This document shows positions 1 to 8,222 of a stretch of DNA of 10,360 nucleotides, in pieces; positions within the stretch are counted from its first letter, which is position 1, and each line of letters opens with the position of its first letter. The notes beneath the pieces are model-generated. The model had not been told where the DNA came from and ran no database searches. It saw only the letters and a list, made by a program, of their open reading frames with translations. The position numbers and the translations under genes are program-made. Source of the stretch: an uncultured Taibaiella sp. (GTDB lineage Bacteria; Bacteroidota; Bacteroidia; Chitinophagales; Chitinophagaceae); NCBI GenBank assembly GCA_937871155.1, contig CALMXV010000417.1, positions 1 through 10,360 on the forward strand. Direction: 5' to 3'.

Positions 1-1412
1 TAGGCAAACCGGCAGTGGTCAATATTAGTTGGGGTTCGCAATCTGGTGCACATGATGGTACTTCTTTATTCAATCAAGCTTGTAACAACCTTAGTGGTCC
101 CGGGAAAATCGTAGTGATGAGCGCCGGTAATGAAGGGGGCAACAGAATACATCTCAATAAAACTTTTACTGCTAACGATACCACCGTTTCCTCATTTATC
201 ACCTTTAGCGACACCAGCTACCAACGTACATGGATAGATGCTTGGGGCGAGCCGGGAAAGACGTTTTGTGCTGCTGTAAGCCTTTATCAAGGAGGTGTAG
301 TGGCTAATACTACAGGTTTTATTTGTATCGACAACAACCCACATAGCTTTTACTTACTTTCCAGAAACGGTTTGGATACCTGCTATATCGAAATGACCTC
401 CTCCGCTGCGGAAATCAATAATGGTAAACCCCATATTTTCTTAAATGTATTCAACAAATCTTCTGATAGCATGGTGGTTCGTTTTAAAGCGAATAACGGC
501 ACCATCAACGCATGGAATGAATCTTACTTCTATGGTTATGTAAAACGCTATTCTAGTGAATTTGAAAGTTACTTTATCCCGGGTATGACGAATGGCAATA
601 CCAACTCTACAGTAAGTGAAATGGGCAGTGGCGACTCTGTATTATTAGTAGGAGCATACATCTCCAACAATACATGGACAAATATCAATGGAGCTAGCTA
701 TAACGTATCCGGATTTAAAGATAAAATTGCAGGCTTCTCTAGTCGTGGGCCTTATATAGATGGTAGAATAAAACCAGACATTACCGCGCCGGGCCTGGTA
801 GTTGCCACAGCATCTTCTTCTTTCGATTCCTCTTATTATCCTTTCGGCACTAGCGGTGCTTATGTAATGACCGACTATGTAGATCCTACCACCGGAAGAA
901 CATTTTATTATTCTCAATTTTCAGGCACCTCTTGTTCTGCTCCTATTACTTCAGGTATCATTGCCTTGCTTCTTCAAGCAGTTCCTACAGCTTCTGTTGC
1001 TACTATAAAATCTATAGTAGCCCAAACGGCTATTACCGATATTCATACCGGCACTATCCCTGCCGCTGGAAACAATACTTGGGGACATGGTAAGATAAAC
1101 GCCTATCAAGCATTGCGTAAGTTGCTACAACAAACTTCCGTAAGTACGATAGAGGGAAAAGCATTAGATGTAGTATTATACCCTAACCCTTGTCAAGGAC
1201 AATTTAGCCTTGACTATAACAGCTTTCAAAATGAACTGGTATCTGTGCAAGTTTATGATATGATGGGCAAAAATGTGTATCAAAATAATTGGAAGGTAGC
1301 TACAGGTAATAATCAAACAAACATTGTCTTACCTACCTTATCCAAAGGGAATTATTTGGTGAAAGTATCTGCAAAAACCGGAAGACGTACGACCACCCTT
1401 AGCATACAATAG
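1..1412 (+). CDS. Subtilisin-like (S8) serine protease with T9SS type A sorting domain, 5'-truncated
   Basis: This is the C-terminal part of a secreted serine endopeptidase. The frame is open to the left edge (reading GKPAVVNISWGS before the first possible GTG at 15), so the true start and the catalytic Asp and His lie outside the window. Numbering from that GTG, the oxyanion-hole Asn is N39 in SAGNEGG, and the nucleophile is S306 in GTSCSAP (codon 930-932); GFSSRGP (240-246) and KPDITAPG (253-260) are typical S8 core motifs. Between N39 and S306 there are about 267 residues against 66 in subtilisin BPN', which implies a beta-rich insertion at roughly 43-205. The last 85 or so residues (YPNP at 389-392, VYDMMGK, LSKGNYLVKV) match the type A C-terminal sorting domain that sends proteins through the type IX system for release or cell-surface attachment. 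The substrate is unknown. No frameshift is seen. Family is very secure; the exact role is not. Confidence 0.93.
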   Translation, partial: GKPAVVNISWGSQSGAHDGTSLFNQACNNLSGPGKIVVMSAGNEGGNRIHLNKTFTANDTTVSSFITFSDTSYQRTWIDAWGEPGKTFCAAVSLYQGGVVANTTGFICIDNNPHSFYLLSRNGLDTCYIEMTSSAAEINNGKPHIFLNVFNKSSDSMVVRFKANNGTINAWNESYFYGYVKRYSSEFESYFIPGMTNGNTNSTVSEMGSGDSVLLVGAYISNNTWTNINGASYNVSGFKDKIAGFSSRGPYIDGRIKPDITAPGLVVATASSSFDSSYYPFGTSGAYVMTDYVDPTTGRTFYYSQFSGTSCSAPITSGIIALLLQAVPTASVATIKSIVAQTAITDIHTGTIPAAGNNTWGHGKINAYQALRKLLQQTSVSTIEGKALDVVLYPNPCQGQFSLDYNSFQNELVSVQVYDMMGKNVYQNNWKVATGNNQTNIVLPTLSKGNYLVKVSAKTGRRTTTLSIQ

Positions 1413-1434
1413 GAAATCACTTTAATCATAAAAC

Positions 1435-1465
1435 AGCCTGCTAATATGTGTAGCAGGCTTTTTTT
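1435..1465 (+). terminator. Rho-independent terminator of the protease gene
   Basis: A perfect 9-bp stem (AGCCTGCTA at 1435-1443 with TAGCAGGCT at 1451-1459) with a 7-nt loop is followed by seven T residues (1459-1465). It starts 22 bases after the protease stop codon, so it should end that transcript and isolate the ABC exporter gene downstream. Confidence 0.9.
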
Positions 1466-1604
1466 GGCAGCCTCTAATTCAACCAATAATAAATCAAGAA
1501 CATAACGGCGGTTGAAAAAACCTATTTCCTATTAGTAATCGACTTTTCGTTTATTATAAAACACCACATAGGAAAATCTAATGGGAAGCCACCAAATAAT
1601 ACTA

Positions 1605-1612
1605 GATTTTTG
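1605..1612 (+). promoter_or_regulatory. Candidate -7 box for the ABC exporter gene
   Basis: GATTTTTG matches the Bacteroidota -7 consensus TAnnTTTG at five of its six fixed positions and continues into GCA, a common extension in this phylum. Only five bases separate it from the ATG at 1618, so transcription would start at or within a few bases of the start codon. No TTG-type -33 element is obvious at the usual distance. The terminator upstream supports the need for a promoter in 1466-1617, but the exact box is a pattern match only. Confidence 0.45.
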
Positions 1613-1617
1613 CAGTC

Positions 1618-3408
1618 ATGTTGAAACACCTGTCATCCCTCAACAAATATTTCGTTAAGTACAGAGGACGTTTGGTCTTAGGGCTTTTCTTTGTCACTAT
1701 TGCCAACTTACTAGCAGTAGTAGGACCGGTAATCGTCCGTATGTTGCTGTATGATATGCAATCGAACATCAATAGCTATCGTTTAGTAGCCAATAGCAGC
1801 TTATCGTCCATGATGCAGGAAATCATTTACTCTACGGTACTGTATGGAGGGTTAGCCTTATTAGGATTGGCATTGCTAAGAGGTGTTTTTATGTTTCTTA
1901 TGAGGCAGACATTAATTGTGATGAGCCGCTATATTGAATATGATCAAAAGAAAGAAATCTATGACCACTACCAACAATTAGATTGGCATTTTTTCAAAAC
2001 CCATTTCACCGGCGACTTGATGAACAGAATCAGTGAAGATGTAAGCCGTGTAAGGATGTACACTGGACCTTCTATCATGTATGCTACCAACCTTACTGTA
2101 CTTACCATCATGTGTGTCTGGGGCATGGCTCGGGTAGATTATGTACTTACTTTAATGGTCATTGTACCACTACCATTACTAGCTCTTACGATTTATTATG
2201 TCAATAGTATCATTCATCGAAAGACTGAAAAAATACAAGCACAACTATCTTCACTGACCTCTACTGCACAAGAAAGCTATAGTGGTATCCGTATGATTAA
2301 ATCATTTGTACAAGAACCTACCCAGTTACGGGTTTTTAATCGCGCTTCAGAGGCTTATAGAAAAAGTGCTATCAACTTATCCTTTACTGAAGCGGTTTAC
2401 TTCCCTTCGATGAATCTATTTATAGGCTTGAGTATGCTTTTTACCATAGTAGTAGGAGGCTATCTAGTACTTCAAGGTAATGCGAGTATTGGCAATATTG
2501 CTGAATTTGTTATCTATATCAATCTACTCATGTTCCCGATTTCCAGTATCGGATGGACCGCCAGTATGGTGCAACGAGCAGCGGTATCACAACAACGCAT
2601 TGATGAGTTTCTACATACTCCTTCTGCTATTCAATCAGCCTCCCATGCTACTTCTATTGTACTACAAGGAAACATTTCTTTCCAACAAGTTCACTTCACC
2701 TATCAACATACCGGTATCCAAGCATTAAAAGATTTTTCTTTATCGATTCGTCAAGGAGAGCAAATAGCCGTCATCGGAAAAACCGGATCCGGAAAATCCA
2801 CCTTGGCACATTTGCTGCTTCGTATGTATGACTTATCACAGGGAAGCTTGACCGTTGAAGGCGTGGCTATCAGCGCCATTGACTTAAATAATTTACGCAC
2901 TCAAATAGCTTATGCACCTCAAGAAGCTTTTTTATTTTCTGATACGATCTTCAACAATATCTCCTTTGGCAAATCGGAAGCTACACCTGAAGAAGTAAAG
3001 CAGGCAGCCATCTTAGCTGACTTGGATAAAGATATTTCACAATTAGAACGTGGCTATGACACCGTTGTAGGCGAGCGAGGAGTGATGCTTTCCGGCGGGC
3101 AAAAACAAAGGATTGGACTCGCCAGAGCCTTGTTAAAAAATAGTCCTTTACTCCTATTGGATGAAACGCTCTCCGCTGTTGATACCCAAACTGAAAAAAA
3201 TATCCTTTCTAACCTAAAACCTTATTTAATCGATAAAACACTAATAGTAATTACCCATCGAATATCTCCCGATTGGAACTTTGATAAAATCATAGTAATG
3301 GAAGATGGGCAAATCATCGAGCAAGGCAGCCATGAACAATTGTTTAAACTAAACGGTCAATATGCACAGCTTTATAAACAACAAGTTTTATCAAATCAAG
3401 AGGGATAA
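1618..3408 (+). CDS. ABC-type exporter half-transporter (fused membrane and ATPase domains)
   Basis: An inner-membrane ATP-driven exporter of the MsbA/LmrA/BmrA type. Six hydrophobic segments are visible at about 16-38, 73-95, 155-172, 176-197, 265-284 and 292-313, followed by a complete nucleotide-binding domain: A-loop Tyr362, Walker A GKTGSGKST (387-395), Q-loop Gln435, signature LSGGQ (491-495), Walker B LLLLD (511-515) with catalytic Glu516, and H-loop His547. At 596 residues it has the usual length of a half-transporter. Because all catalytic residues are intact and no partner gene is adjacent, a homodimer is the simplest inference. There is no N-terminal peptidase domain, so it is not a bacteriocin-processing exporter. 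The substrate may be lipid, drug or peptide and cannot be told from sequence. The ATG at 1618 is favoured because it lies just after a promoter-like box and just before the first membrane helix. It stands alone between two terminators. Confidence 0.95.
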   Translation: MLKHLSSLNKYFVKYRGRLVLGLFFVTIANLLAVVGPVIVRMLLYDMQSNINSYRLVANSSLSSMMQEIIYSTVLYGGLALLGLALLRGVFMFLMRQTLIVMSRYIEYDQKKEIYDHYQQLDWHFFKTHFTGDLMNRISEDVSRVRMYTGPSIMYATNLTVLTIMCVWGMARVDYVLTLMVIVPLPLLALTIYYVNSIIHRKTEKIQAQLSSLTSTAQESYSGIRMIKSFVQEPTQLRVFNRASEAYRKSAINLSFTEAVYFPSMNLFIGLSMLFTIVVGGYLVLQGNASIGNIAEFVIYINLLMFPISSIGWTASMVQRAAVSQQRIDEFLHTPSAIQSASHATSIVLQGNISFQQVHFTYQHTGIQALKDFSLSIRQGEQIAVIGKTGSGKSTLAHLLLRMYDLSQGSLTVEGVAISAIDLNNLRTQIAYAPQEAFLFSDTIFNNISFGKSEATPEEVKQAAILADLDKDISQLERGYDTVVGERGVMLSGGQKQRIGLARALLKNSPLLLLDETLSAVDTQTEKNILSNLKPYLIDKTLIVITHRISPDWNFDKIIVMEDGQIIEQGSHEQLFKLNGQYAQLYKQQVLSNQEG

Positions 3409-3521
3409 AGGGATGAATTTTTAATAAAAGCTCTAATTGTCATTGATGAAAATTTGAACTCCAGAATCGAGTACTAAGGTTCAATAATCATAAAGTTTCT
3501 CGTACATACAACCAAGAACGT

Positions 3522-3553
3522 AATAAGGCTACTCATTGAGCAGCCTTATTTTT
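3522..3553 (+). terminator. Hairpin terminator between convergent genes, possibly bidirectional
   Basis: A 9-bp perfect stem (AATAAGGCT 3522-3530 with AGCCTTATT 3542-3550) continues past one mismatch (3531/3541) into CTC/GAG and a 3-base loop. On the + strand it ends in five Ts (3549-3553), a good terminator for the ABC exporter gene, although it lies 113 bases after that stop. On the - strand it begins 24 bases after the RND pump stop codon and is followed by TTATTA, a weaker U-tract, so it may also end the efflux operon. The stretch 3409-3521 before it shows no gene or other clear structure. Confidence 0.75.
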
Positions 3554-3574
3554 CATTAAGATACCTTATATAAT

Positions 3575-6500
3575 TTAGTCTTGATGCTTGTGAATATAAA
3601 CTGGTTTCTTTCCTCTCTTGTTGGCTATCCATTCCTTAAGTTTAAAACTTAACAACATCAGTACAGGCACCAATATCAAGGTAAGGAACGTAGCAAAGCT
3701 CAATCCATAAATCATGGTCCATGCTAAAGGCCCCCAGAAGGCAGCGCTATCACCACCAAAGAAGATATGAGGATTTAACTCTGAGAACAAAGTGGCAAAG
3801 TCAATATTCAAACCCACTGCTAGTGGTATCAAACCTAATATAGCTGCTGTTGCTGTCAGCAATACCGGTGTCATACGAGTGCGGCCAGCTTCTATAATAG
3901 CATCTCGAGGGCTCATGCCTTGCTCTAACATCAAGTCCATAAACTCAATTAAGAGAATACCATTCCGTACTACAATACCCATCAAAGCAATTAACCCAAT
4001 GCCGCTAAACACCATTGAGAATGTAGTTTGGAAAAGACCAATCCCCAACAAAACACCAAATACACTCATGATAATTTCAGACATGATGATCAAGGTTCTG
4101 CTAATAGAATTGAACTGCAAAATCAATATTAAAAAGATCAATGCAATAGCTGCAATACCTGCGTTGCTTAAGAAGCTCATAGTTTCTGCTTGGTCTTCTT
4201 GTTGTCCGCCCATCACTACATGTATACCATTGGGTATTTTGAAATTGTTGACTTCAGCTTGCACAGCTTTCACCACTTCATTCTCGTTAAAGCCCGTCAG
4301 CACATTAGAGGATAAAGAAATAATTCTTTTTAAATCTTTTCGTTTGATGCCACCATAAGTAGTTGCATAACGCACACTAGAGAATGCGCTCACCGGCACT
4401 TGACGAATCATGCCCCCCATGCCCATATCTCGATAAACGATAGGAATGTTTTGTACGGCATCCATGTTTTCACGTTGGTCCTGTTGCAAGCGAAGGGTGA
4501 TAGGGTAATCATCGTTATCATCTCTAAAACGAGAAATTTCCTTACCAAAAACGGCAGTTCGCATGTTGCCGGCTACAATGCCTGTAGAGATACCTTCATT
4601 GTTCATTCGCTCTCTAAAAAGGTCAAAGATGATTTCCGGCTTGTCTGCTTGGAAGTCGCTACGCAATTGTTCAACACCCGGAATTTGTTTATCCGAAAGG
4701 TATTTTTGTAAACGTTGGCTAACGGCTACTAAAGTATCTAGGTTTTCTCCAGTGATTTCTACCACTACCGGTTTAGGCAATGGAGGTCCACTACTTTCTT
4801 TATCTACGGTTACTTCTGCGCCCGGAATTCCTTTTACAGCTTCACGAATCTTGCTTAATATTTTGGAGGTATTAGCACTATGCCGTTCACTAAATTCCAC
4901 AAACGAAACTTGTATTCTACCTTTATTAGGGAAGTTGCCTACTTCGCCGCTATTAGGGTCAATAGCACCGACTGTGACGTTAGAAATCACAGATTTTACA
5001 ATAGGGTTCGACTTTCCATTATCCATATCCAAGGCTTTATACACCCGTCCTTCTAACTGCTTTAGCACTTCATTGGTATGCTTTTGGTCGGTGCCTACGG
5101 GCATGTTTAGATATACATACACAAAGTTGGGATCGCCATTAGCAAAGAAGGTGAAATTGCAACCTCTACCTACTAACAATACAATGGTCAATACAAAAAT
5201 GCTGGTAACACCTGTAATGGTTTTATATGGATGATCTAAGGTCCAAGTAAGCTTTTTAGTGTACCAGTTTTGGAATGCCGGCCATGCTTTATTTTGAAAC
5301 TTATAGATAACTTTCTCTAGCACGAATTTCTCTAGTAAAATAAATAGATAGATAAATACAAAGAAATTGCCTATCCCCCAAGAGCCTAAGATATAACTGA
5401 TGAGAATAAGCGCTACAAACACAATCAACACAATTTTATCTCGCTTGCCCCATTGACGTTTTCCTGTATCAGACGGGTCATGTGGTTTCATAAAATCTAC
5501 CGCAAATACAGGATTGATAATATAGGCTACCAACAACGATGCTATTAAGGTGATGATTAAAGTTACCGGCAAGAAGAACATGAATGAACCGATAATGCCT
5601 GGCCAAAAGGCTAGCGGTATAAACGGCATTAAGGTAGTAGCGGTACCGGATAATACCGGTAAGAATACTTCACCTGTTGCCAACTTAGCGGCTTTCTTAA
5701 TAGGCATCTTTCCGTTATCAAAAATGCGGTGGGTATTCTCAATAACAACTATCGCATCATCTACTACAATCCCTAGTGCTAGTAAGAAAGAGAATAGTAC
5801 AATCATGTTGAGGGTAAATCCTATAGTAGGCATTACCAAGAAGGCCAAAGCACAAGAAAGTGGTACGGACATAGCCACGAACAGAGCATTGGTAACCCCC
5901 ATAAAGAACATTAGAATAACTGTTACTAAAATAAAACCAATGATAATGGTATTGATTAAATCATGTAAAGTGATTCGAGTTTTTTCACTTTGGTCTCCGG
6001 TGATATTGATGCGTAAGTCTTTGGGTAAGTCATTCGCCTGCATGGAGGTCATTAGTTGTTGAATCTTATCAGAGGCTTCAATTAAGTTTTCACCCGATGC
6101 TTTGATTACGTTTAGGGTTATTACATTTTTACCATCCATCCGTGCATAGCTTTTCTGTTCTTCAAATCCATCTTTTATCTCTGCTATGTCTCTTAAATAA
6201 ATACTAGCCCCTCTACCATTTTTTACAATGATGTTTCCGATATCGTTCACGGTTTTAAACTCATTACGAATGCTTAAAATTCTCTTTTGATTGTTTTGAG
6301 CTATCTCTCCGGCAGTAGCAGAAATGTTTTCATAAGCCACTGCATTTTCGATATCCATAAAAGCCAATCCGGCTGCTTGCATTTTATAGATATCTACATT
6401 GATTTGAATTTCTCTATCCAAAGCACCCACCATATCTACCCGCTTAATTTCCTTTTGTTCTTCAATGCGGTCTTGAATATCATCGGCATATTTTTTCAAA

Positions 6501-6976
6501 CGGTTTAGGTCATAATTGCCGGATATATTCACATATAAGATGGGCATTTCAGAAAGGTCAATATCCTTTACTTCCGGTTCGTTGGGAAGATTCTGTGGAA
6601 GGTCAACACGTGCTTTATCCACGGCATCTTTTACATCTTGCTTTGCCTTGTCCACTTTCACATCCGTATTAAACTCTACGATTACTACTGAGAAATCTTG
6701 GAAGGAATTGCTCGTAACTTTCTTCACACCGGTAAGGTTTTTTACTTCCTTTTCAATGGGCTTTGTTACTAAATTTTCCATGTTCTCCGGCGATGTTCCC
6801 GGGTAAATGGTTTGTACGATGATTTGAGGAATTTTAATTTCAGGAAATTGCTCTTTAGGCAAACTGAAATACGTCATCAACCCTGCCAAAGTGATGATGA
6901 TGGTGATGATATATATAGCTGTACGATTATCAATCGCCCAACTGGAAGGTTTAAACTCTTTGAAAACGTCCTTCAT
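3575..6976 (-). CDS. RND-family efflux pump permease (AcrB-like), inner-membrane component
   Basis: The proton-driven pump of a tripartite efflux system, taking substrate from the periplasm and outer leaflet. TM1 lies at about 19-38 (preceding SLPKEQFPEI); TM2-TM6 cover about 340-490, and TM7-TM12 about 590-605 and 936-1112, with two large periplasmic loops (40-335 and 605-935). The proton-relay residues can be aligned with E. coli AcrB: D406 and D407 in GIVVDDAIVV (TM4), R1034 and T1041 in TM11. The TM10 lysine (AcrB K940) is an arginine here (R1004, in GIVVRNGILL). At 1133 residues it is about 85 longer than AcrB; two extra hydrophobic stretches at about 514-531 and 536-553 follow TM6, and there is an extended loop at 1056-1085. 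It is the last gene of the operon, 108 bases after the adaptor gene. Substrate unknown; a heavy-metal specificity is not indicated by any motif I can see. Family assignment is secure. Confidence 0.96.
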   Translation of the reverse strand: MKDVFKEFKPSSWAIDNRTAIYIITIIITLAGLMTYFSLPKEQFPEIKIPQIIVQTIYPGTSPENMENLVTKPIEKEVKNLTGVKKVTSNSFQDFSVVIVEFNTDVKVDKAKQDVKDAVDKARVDLPQNLPNEPEVKDIDLSEMPILYVNISGNYDLNRLKKYADDIQDRIEEQKEIKRVDMVGALDREIQINVDIYKMQAAGLAFMDIENAVAYENISATAGEIAQNNQKRILSIRNEFKTVNDIGNIIVKNGRGASIYLRDIAEIKDGFEEQKSYARMDGKNVITLNVIKASGENLIEASDKIQQLMTSMQANDLPKDLRINITGDQSEKTRITLHDLINTIIIGFILVTVILMFFMGVTNALFVAMSVPLSCALAFLVMPTIGFTLNMIVLFSFLLALGIVVDDAIVVIENTHRIFDNGKMPIKKAAKLATGEVFLPVLSGTATTLMPFIPLAFWPGIIGSFMFFLPVTLIITLIASLLVAYIINPVFAVDFMKPHDPSDTGKRQWGKRDKIVLIVFVALILISYILGSWGIGNFFVFIYLFILLEKFVLEKVIYKFQNKAWPAFQNWYTKKLTWTLDHPYKTITGVTSIFVLTIVLLVGRGCNFTFFANGDPNFVYVYLNMPVGTDQKHTNEVLKQLEGRVYKALDMDNGKSNPIVKSVISNVTVGAIDPNSGEVGNFPNKGRIQVSFVEFSERHSANTSKILSKIREAVKGIPGAEVTVDKESSGPPLPKPVVVEITGENLDTLVAVSQRLQKYLSDKQIPGVEQLRSDFQADKPEIIFDLFRERMNNEGISTGIVAGNMRTAVFGKEISRFRDDNDDYPITLRLQQDQRENMDAVQNIPIVYRDMGMGGMIRQVPVSAFSSVRYATTYGGIKRKDLKRIISLSSNVLTGFNENEVVKAVQAEVNNFKIPNGIHVVMGGQQEDQAETMSFLSNAGIAAIALIFLILILQFNSISRTLIIMSEIIMSVFGVLLGIGLFQTTFSMVFSGIGLIALMGIVVRNGILLIEFMDLMLEQGMSPRDAIIEAGRTRMTPVLLTATAAILGLIPLAVGLNIDFATLFSELNPHIFFGGDSAAFWGPLAWTMIYGLSFATFLTLILVPVLMLLSFKLKEWIANKRGKKPVYIHKHQD

Positions 6977-7084
6977 AAAAAGTTTTATTATGGGATGAGG
7001 TTTGTTCTTTTATTAATCAAATTATTTTCAACTAATCTGTCCTTGCCATCAAATTCTAAGGCAGCAACAGAAAGTTTGAAAGGT

Positions 7085-8188
7085 CTATTTTACTAGCTCT
7101 ACCGATTCTCCATTGTCCAAATCATTGAATCCCTCTACCACAAGCTGGTCACCGGCATTCAACCCACTAAGTACTTCTGCATTTCCATTGGATATTCTAC
7201 CCGTTTGAATCGATATGGCTTTTGCTTTACCTCCTTCAACGATGTAGGCTAGTTCTCCTTCATTTGTTTTTTGAATTACAGAAACGGGAATGACAATCGC
7301 ATCCGCTTTACGATAGTTAGCAATTTTCAGTGCAGCACTCATATTGGGATGCAGCTTACTGTTTCCCGGTAGTTGAATCTCTACTAAGAAAGAACGGGAG
7401 ATAGGATCTACTGCTTGTGCTACATAATGGAGTTGTGTATTCATGCTATCTGTTCCATCAGCAAACAAAAGTTTTACGGCATCTCCTTGTTGTACTTTAC
7501 CCAAGTAGCTTTCCCCTAATTTTGCTTGTGCTTTTAGTTTATCCTTACTTACTACACGGATTCCATTCATACCTGGTGATGACATATCACCAACTTTTAC
7601 AGGGATATCATCTACCACACCATTGATAGGCGATTTAATGACAAACATGTTTTTCTGTGCTATCATGGCTGCACGTTGGCTAGTGGCCGCATCAAACGCC
7701 GCTTTTGCTTGTAACAACTGCACTTGAGTACCGATATTTTGTGCCCACAGCTTTTGTTGTTTTTCATACAATTGTTTCAGTAGGTTTAGCTGCGCTTCTT
7801 GAGCATTAATAGATTGGTCGATAGCTGCGGCATCTAAATGTGCTAATACCTGACCCTTACTTACCCGTTGACCTAATTGTACATTAATCTTAGTGATTAC
7901 ACCCGGGCTTTGCGAAGACGCTAGTACGTTTTCATTGCCTATTACAGATGCTTGTACATCAATAGTAGCAGAAAAAGTTTGTGGAGTTAATGTGAGTACA
8001 CGTACCGGTACTGAGTTGGTATTTTTAGAAGCTGGTAATGATGCTTCTAAAGCTGAAATCTGTTGGTCTAAAGCGGCTCTTTCTTTTTTTAGCTTAGCTA
8101 ATTGTGCTGCTTTATCCGCTTTGTTATCGCTATTACCACAGGCAGCCAAAAGAACGGTTCCGAGTAATATTAATAGTGTATGTTTCAT
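7085..8188 (-). CDS. Periplasmic adaptor (membrane-fusion protein) of the RND efflux system, lipoprotein
   Basis: Links the RND pump to the outer-membrane channel. The N-terminus (MKHTLLILLGTVLLAAC) is a lipoprotein signal peptide with lipobox LAAC, so Cys17 should be lipidated; the following residues (GNSDNK) do not form the strongly acidic export signal of Bacteroidota surface lipoproteins, so a periplasm-facing anchor is inferred. A short heptad-like helix (26-50) precedes the first half of the lipoyl-like domain (about 93-120, GVITKINVQLGQRVSKGQVL). A helical hairpin spans about 121-180, and the second lipoyl half is near 183-201 (VIKSPINGVVDDIPVKVG). Beta-barrel (about 215-290) and membrane-proximal (about 297-366) domains follow. 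At 367 residues the length is normal for the family. It lies 34 bases after the channel gene, in the same operon. No Shine-Dalgarno is visible before the start. Confidence 0.95.
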   Translation of the reverse strand: MKHTLLILLGTVLLAACGNSDNKADKAAQLAKLKKERAALDQQISALEASLPASKNTNSVPVRVLTLTPQTFSATIDVQASVIGNENVLASSQSPGVITKINVQLGQRVSKGQVLAHLDAAAIDQSINAQEAQLNLLKQLYEKQQKLWAQNIGTQVQLLQAKAAFDAATSQRAAMIAQKNMFVIKSPINGVVDDIPVKVGDMSSPGMNGIRVVSKDKLKAQAKLGESYLGKVQQGDAVKLLFADGTDSMNTQLHYVAQAVDPISRSFLVEIQLPGNSKLHPNMSAALKIANYRKADAIVIPVSVIQKTNEGELAYIVEGGKAKAISIQTGRISNGNAEVLSGLNAGDQLVVEGFNDLDNGESVELVK

Positions 8189-8222
8189 TTTATATAGTAC
8201 TATTTTTTATTAGAATGAATGA

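Noticed and set aside
1618..3408. ABC exporter as a bacteriocin/peptide processing exporter or one half of a heterodimer
   Set aside because: No C39 peptidase domain at the N-terminus, no small precursor gene nearby, no adjacent partner, and all catalytic residues are intact.
3445..3500. tRNA-like look around GGTTCAATAATC and the TGAAC/GTTCA inverted repeat between the ABC and RND genes
   Set aside because: No 7-bp acceptor stem, D arm or anticodon arm can be drawn around it, so it is not a tRNA.
3792..4358. Another + strand open frame (188 codons) inside the RND pump gene
   Set aside because: Antisense to the conserved TM10-TM12 region of the pump; no promoter or family match, so read as a shadow frame. 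The same applies to 5550-6062 and the shorter ones nearby.
4563..5234. Long + strand open frame (223 codons) opposite the RND pump gene
   Set aside because: It is the complement of a secure, well-conserved coding region; its product has no recognisable domain and is biased in the way expected of antisense frames.
8194..8203. Perfect 10-bp palindrome ATAGTACTAT just before the adaptor start
   Set aside because: Short and AT-rich inside a 34-base operon spacer, with no promoter box beside it; most likely chance.
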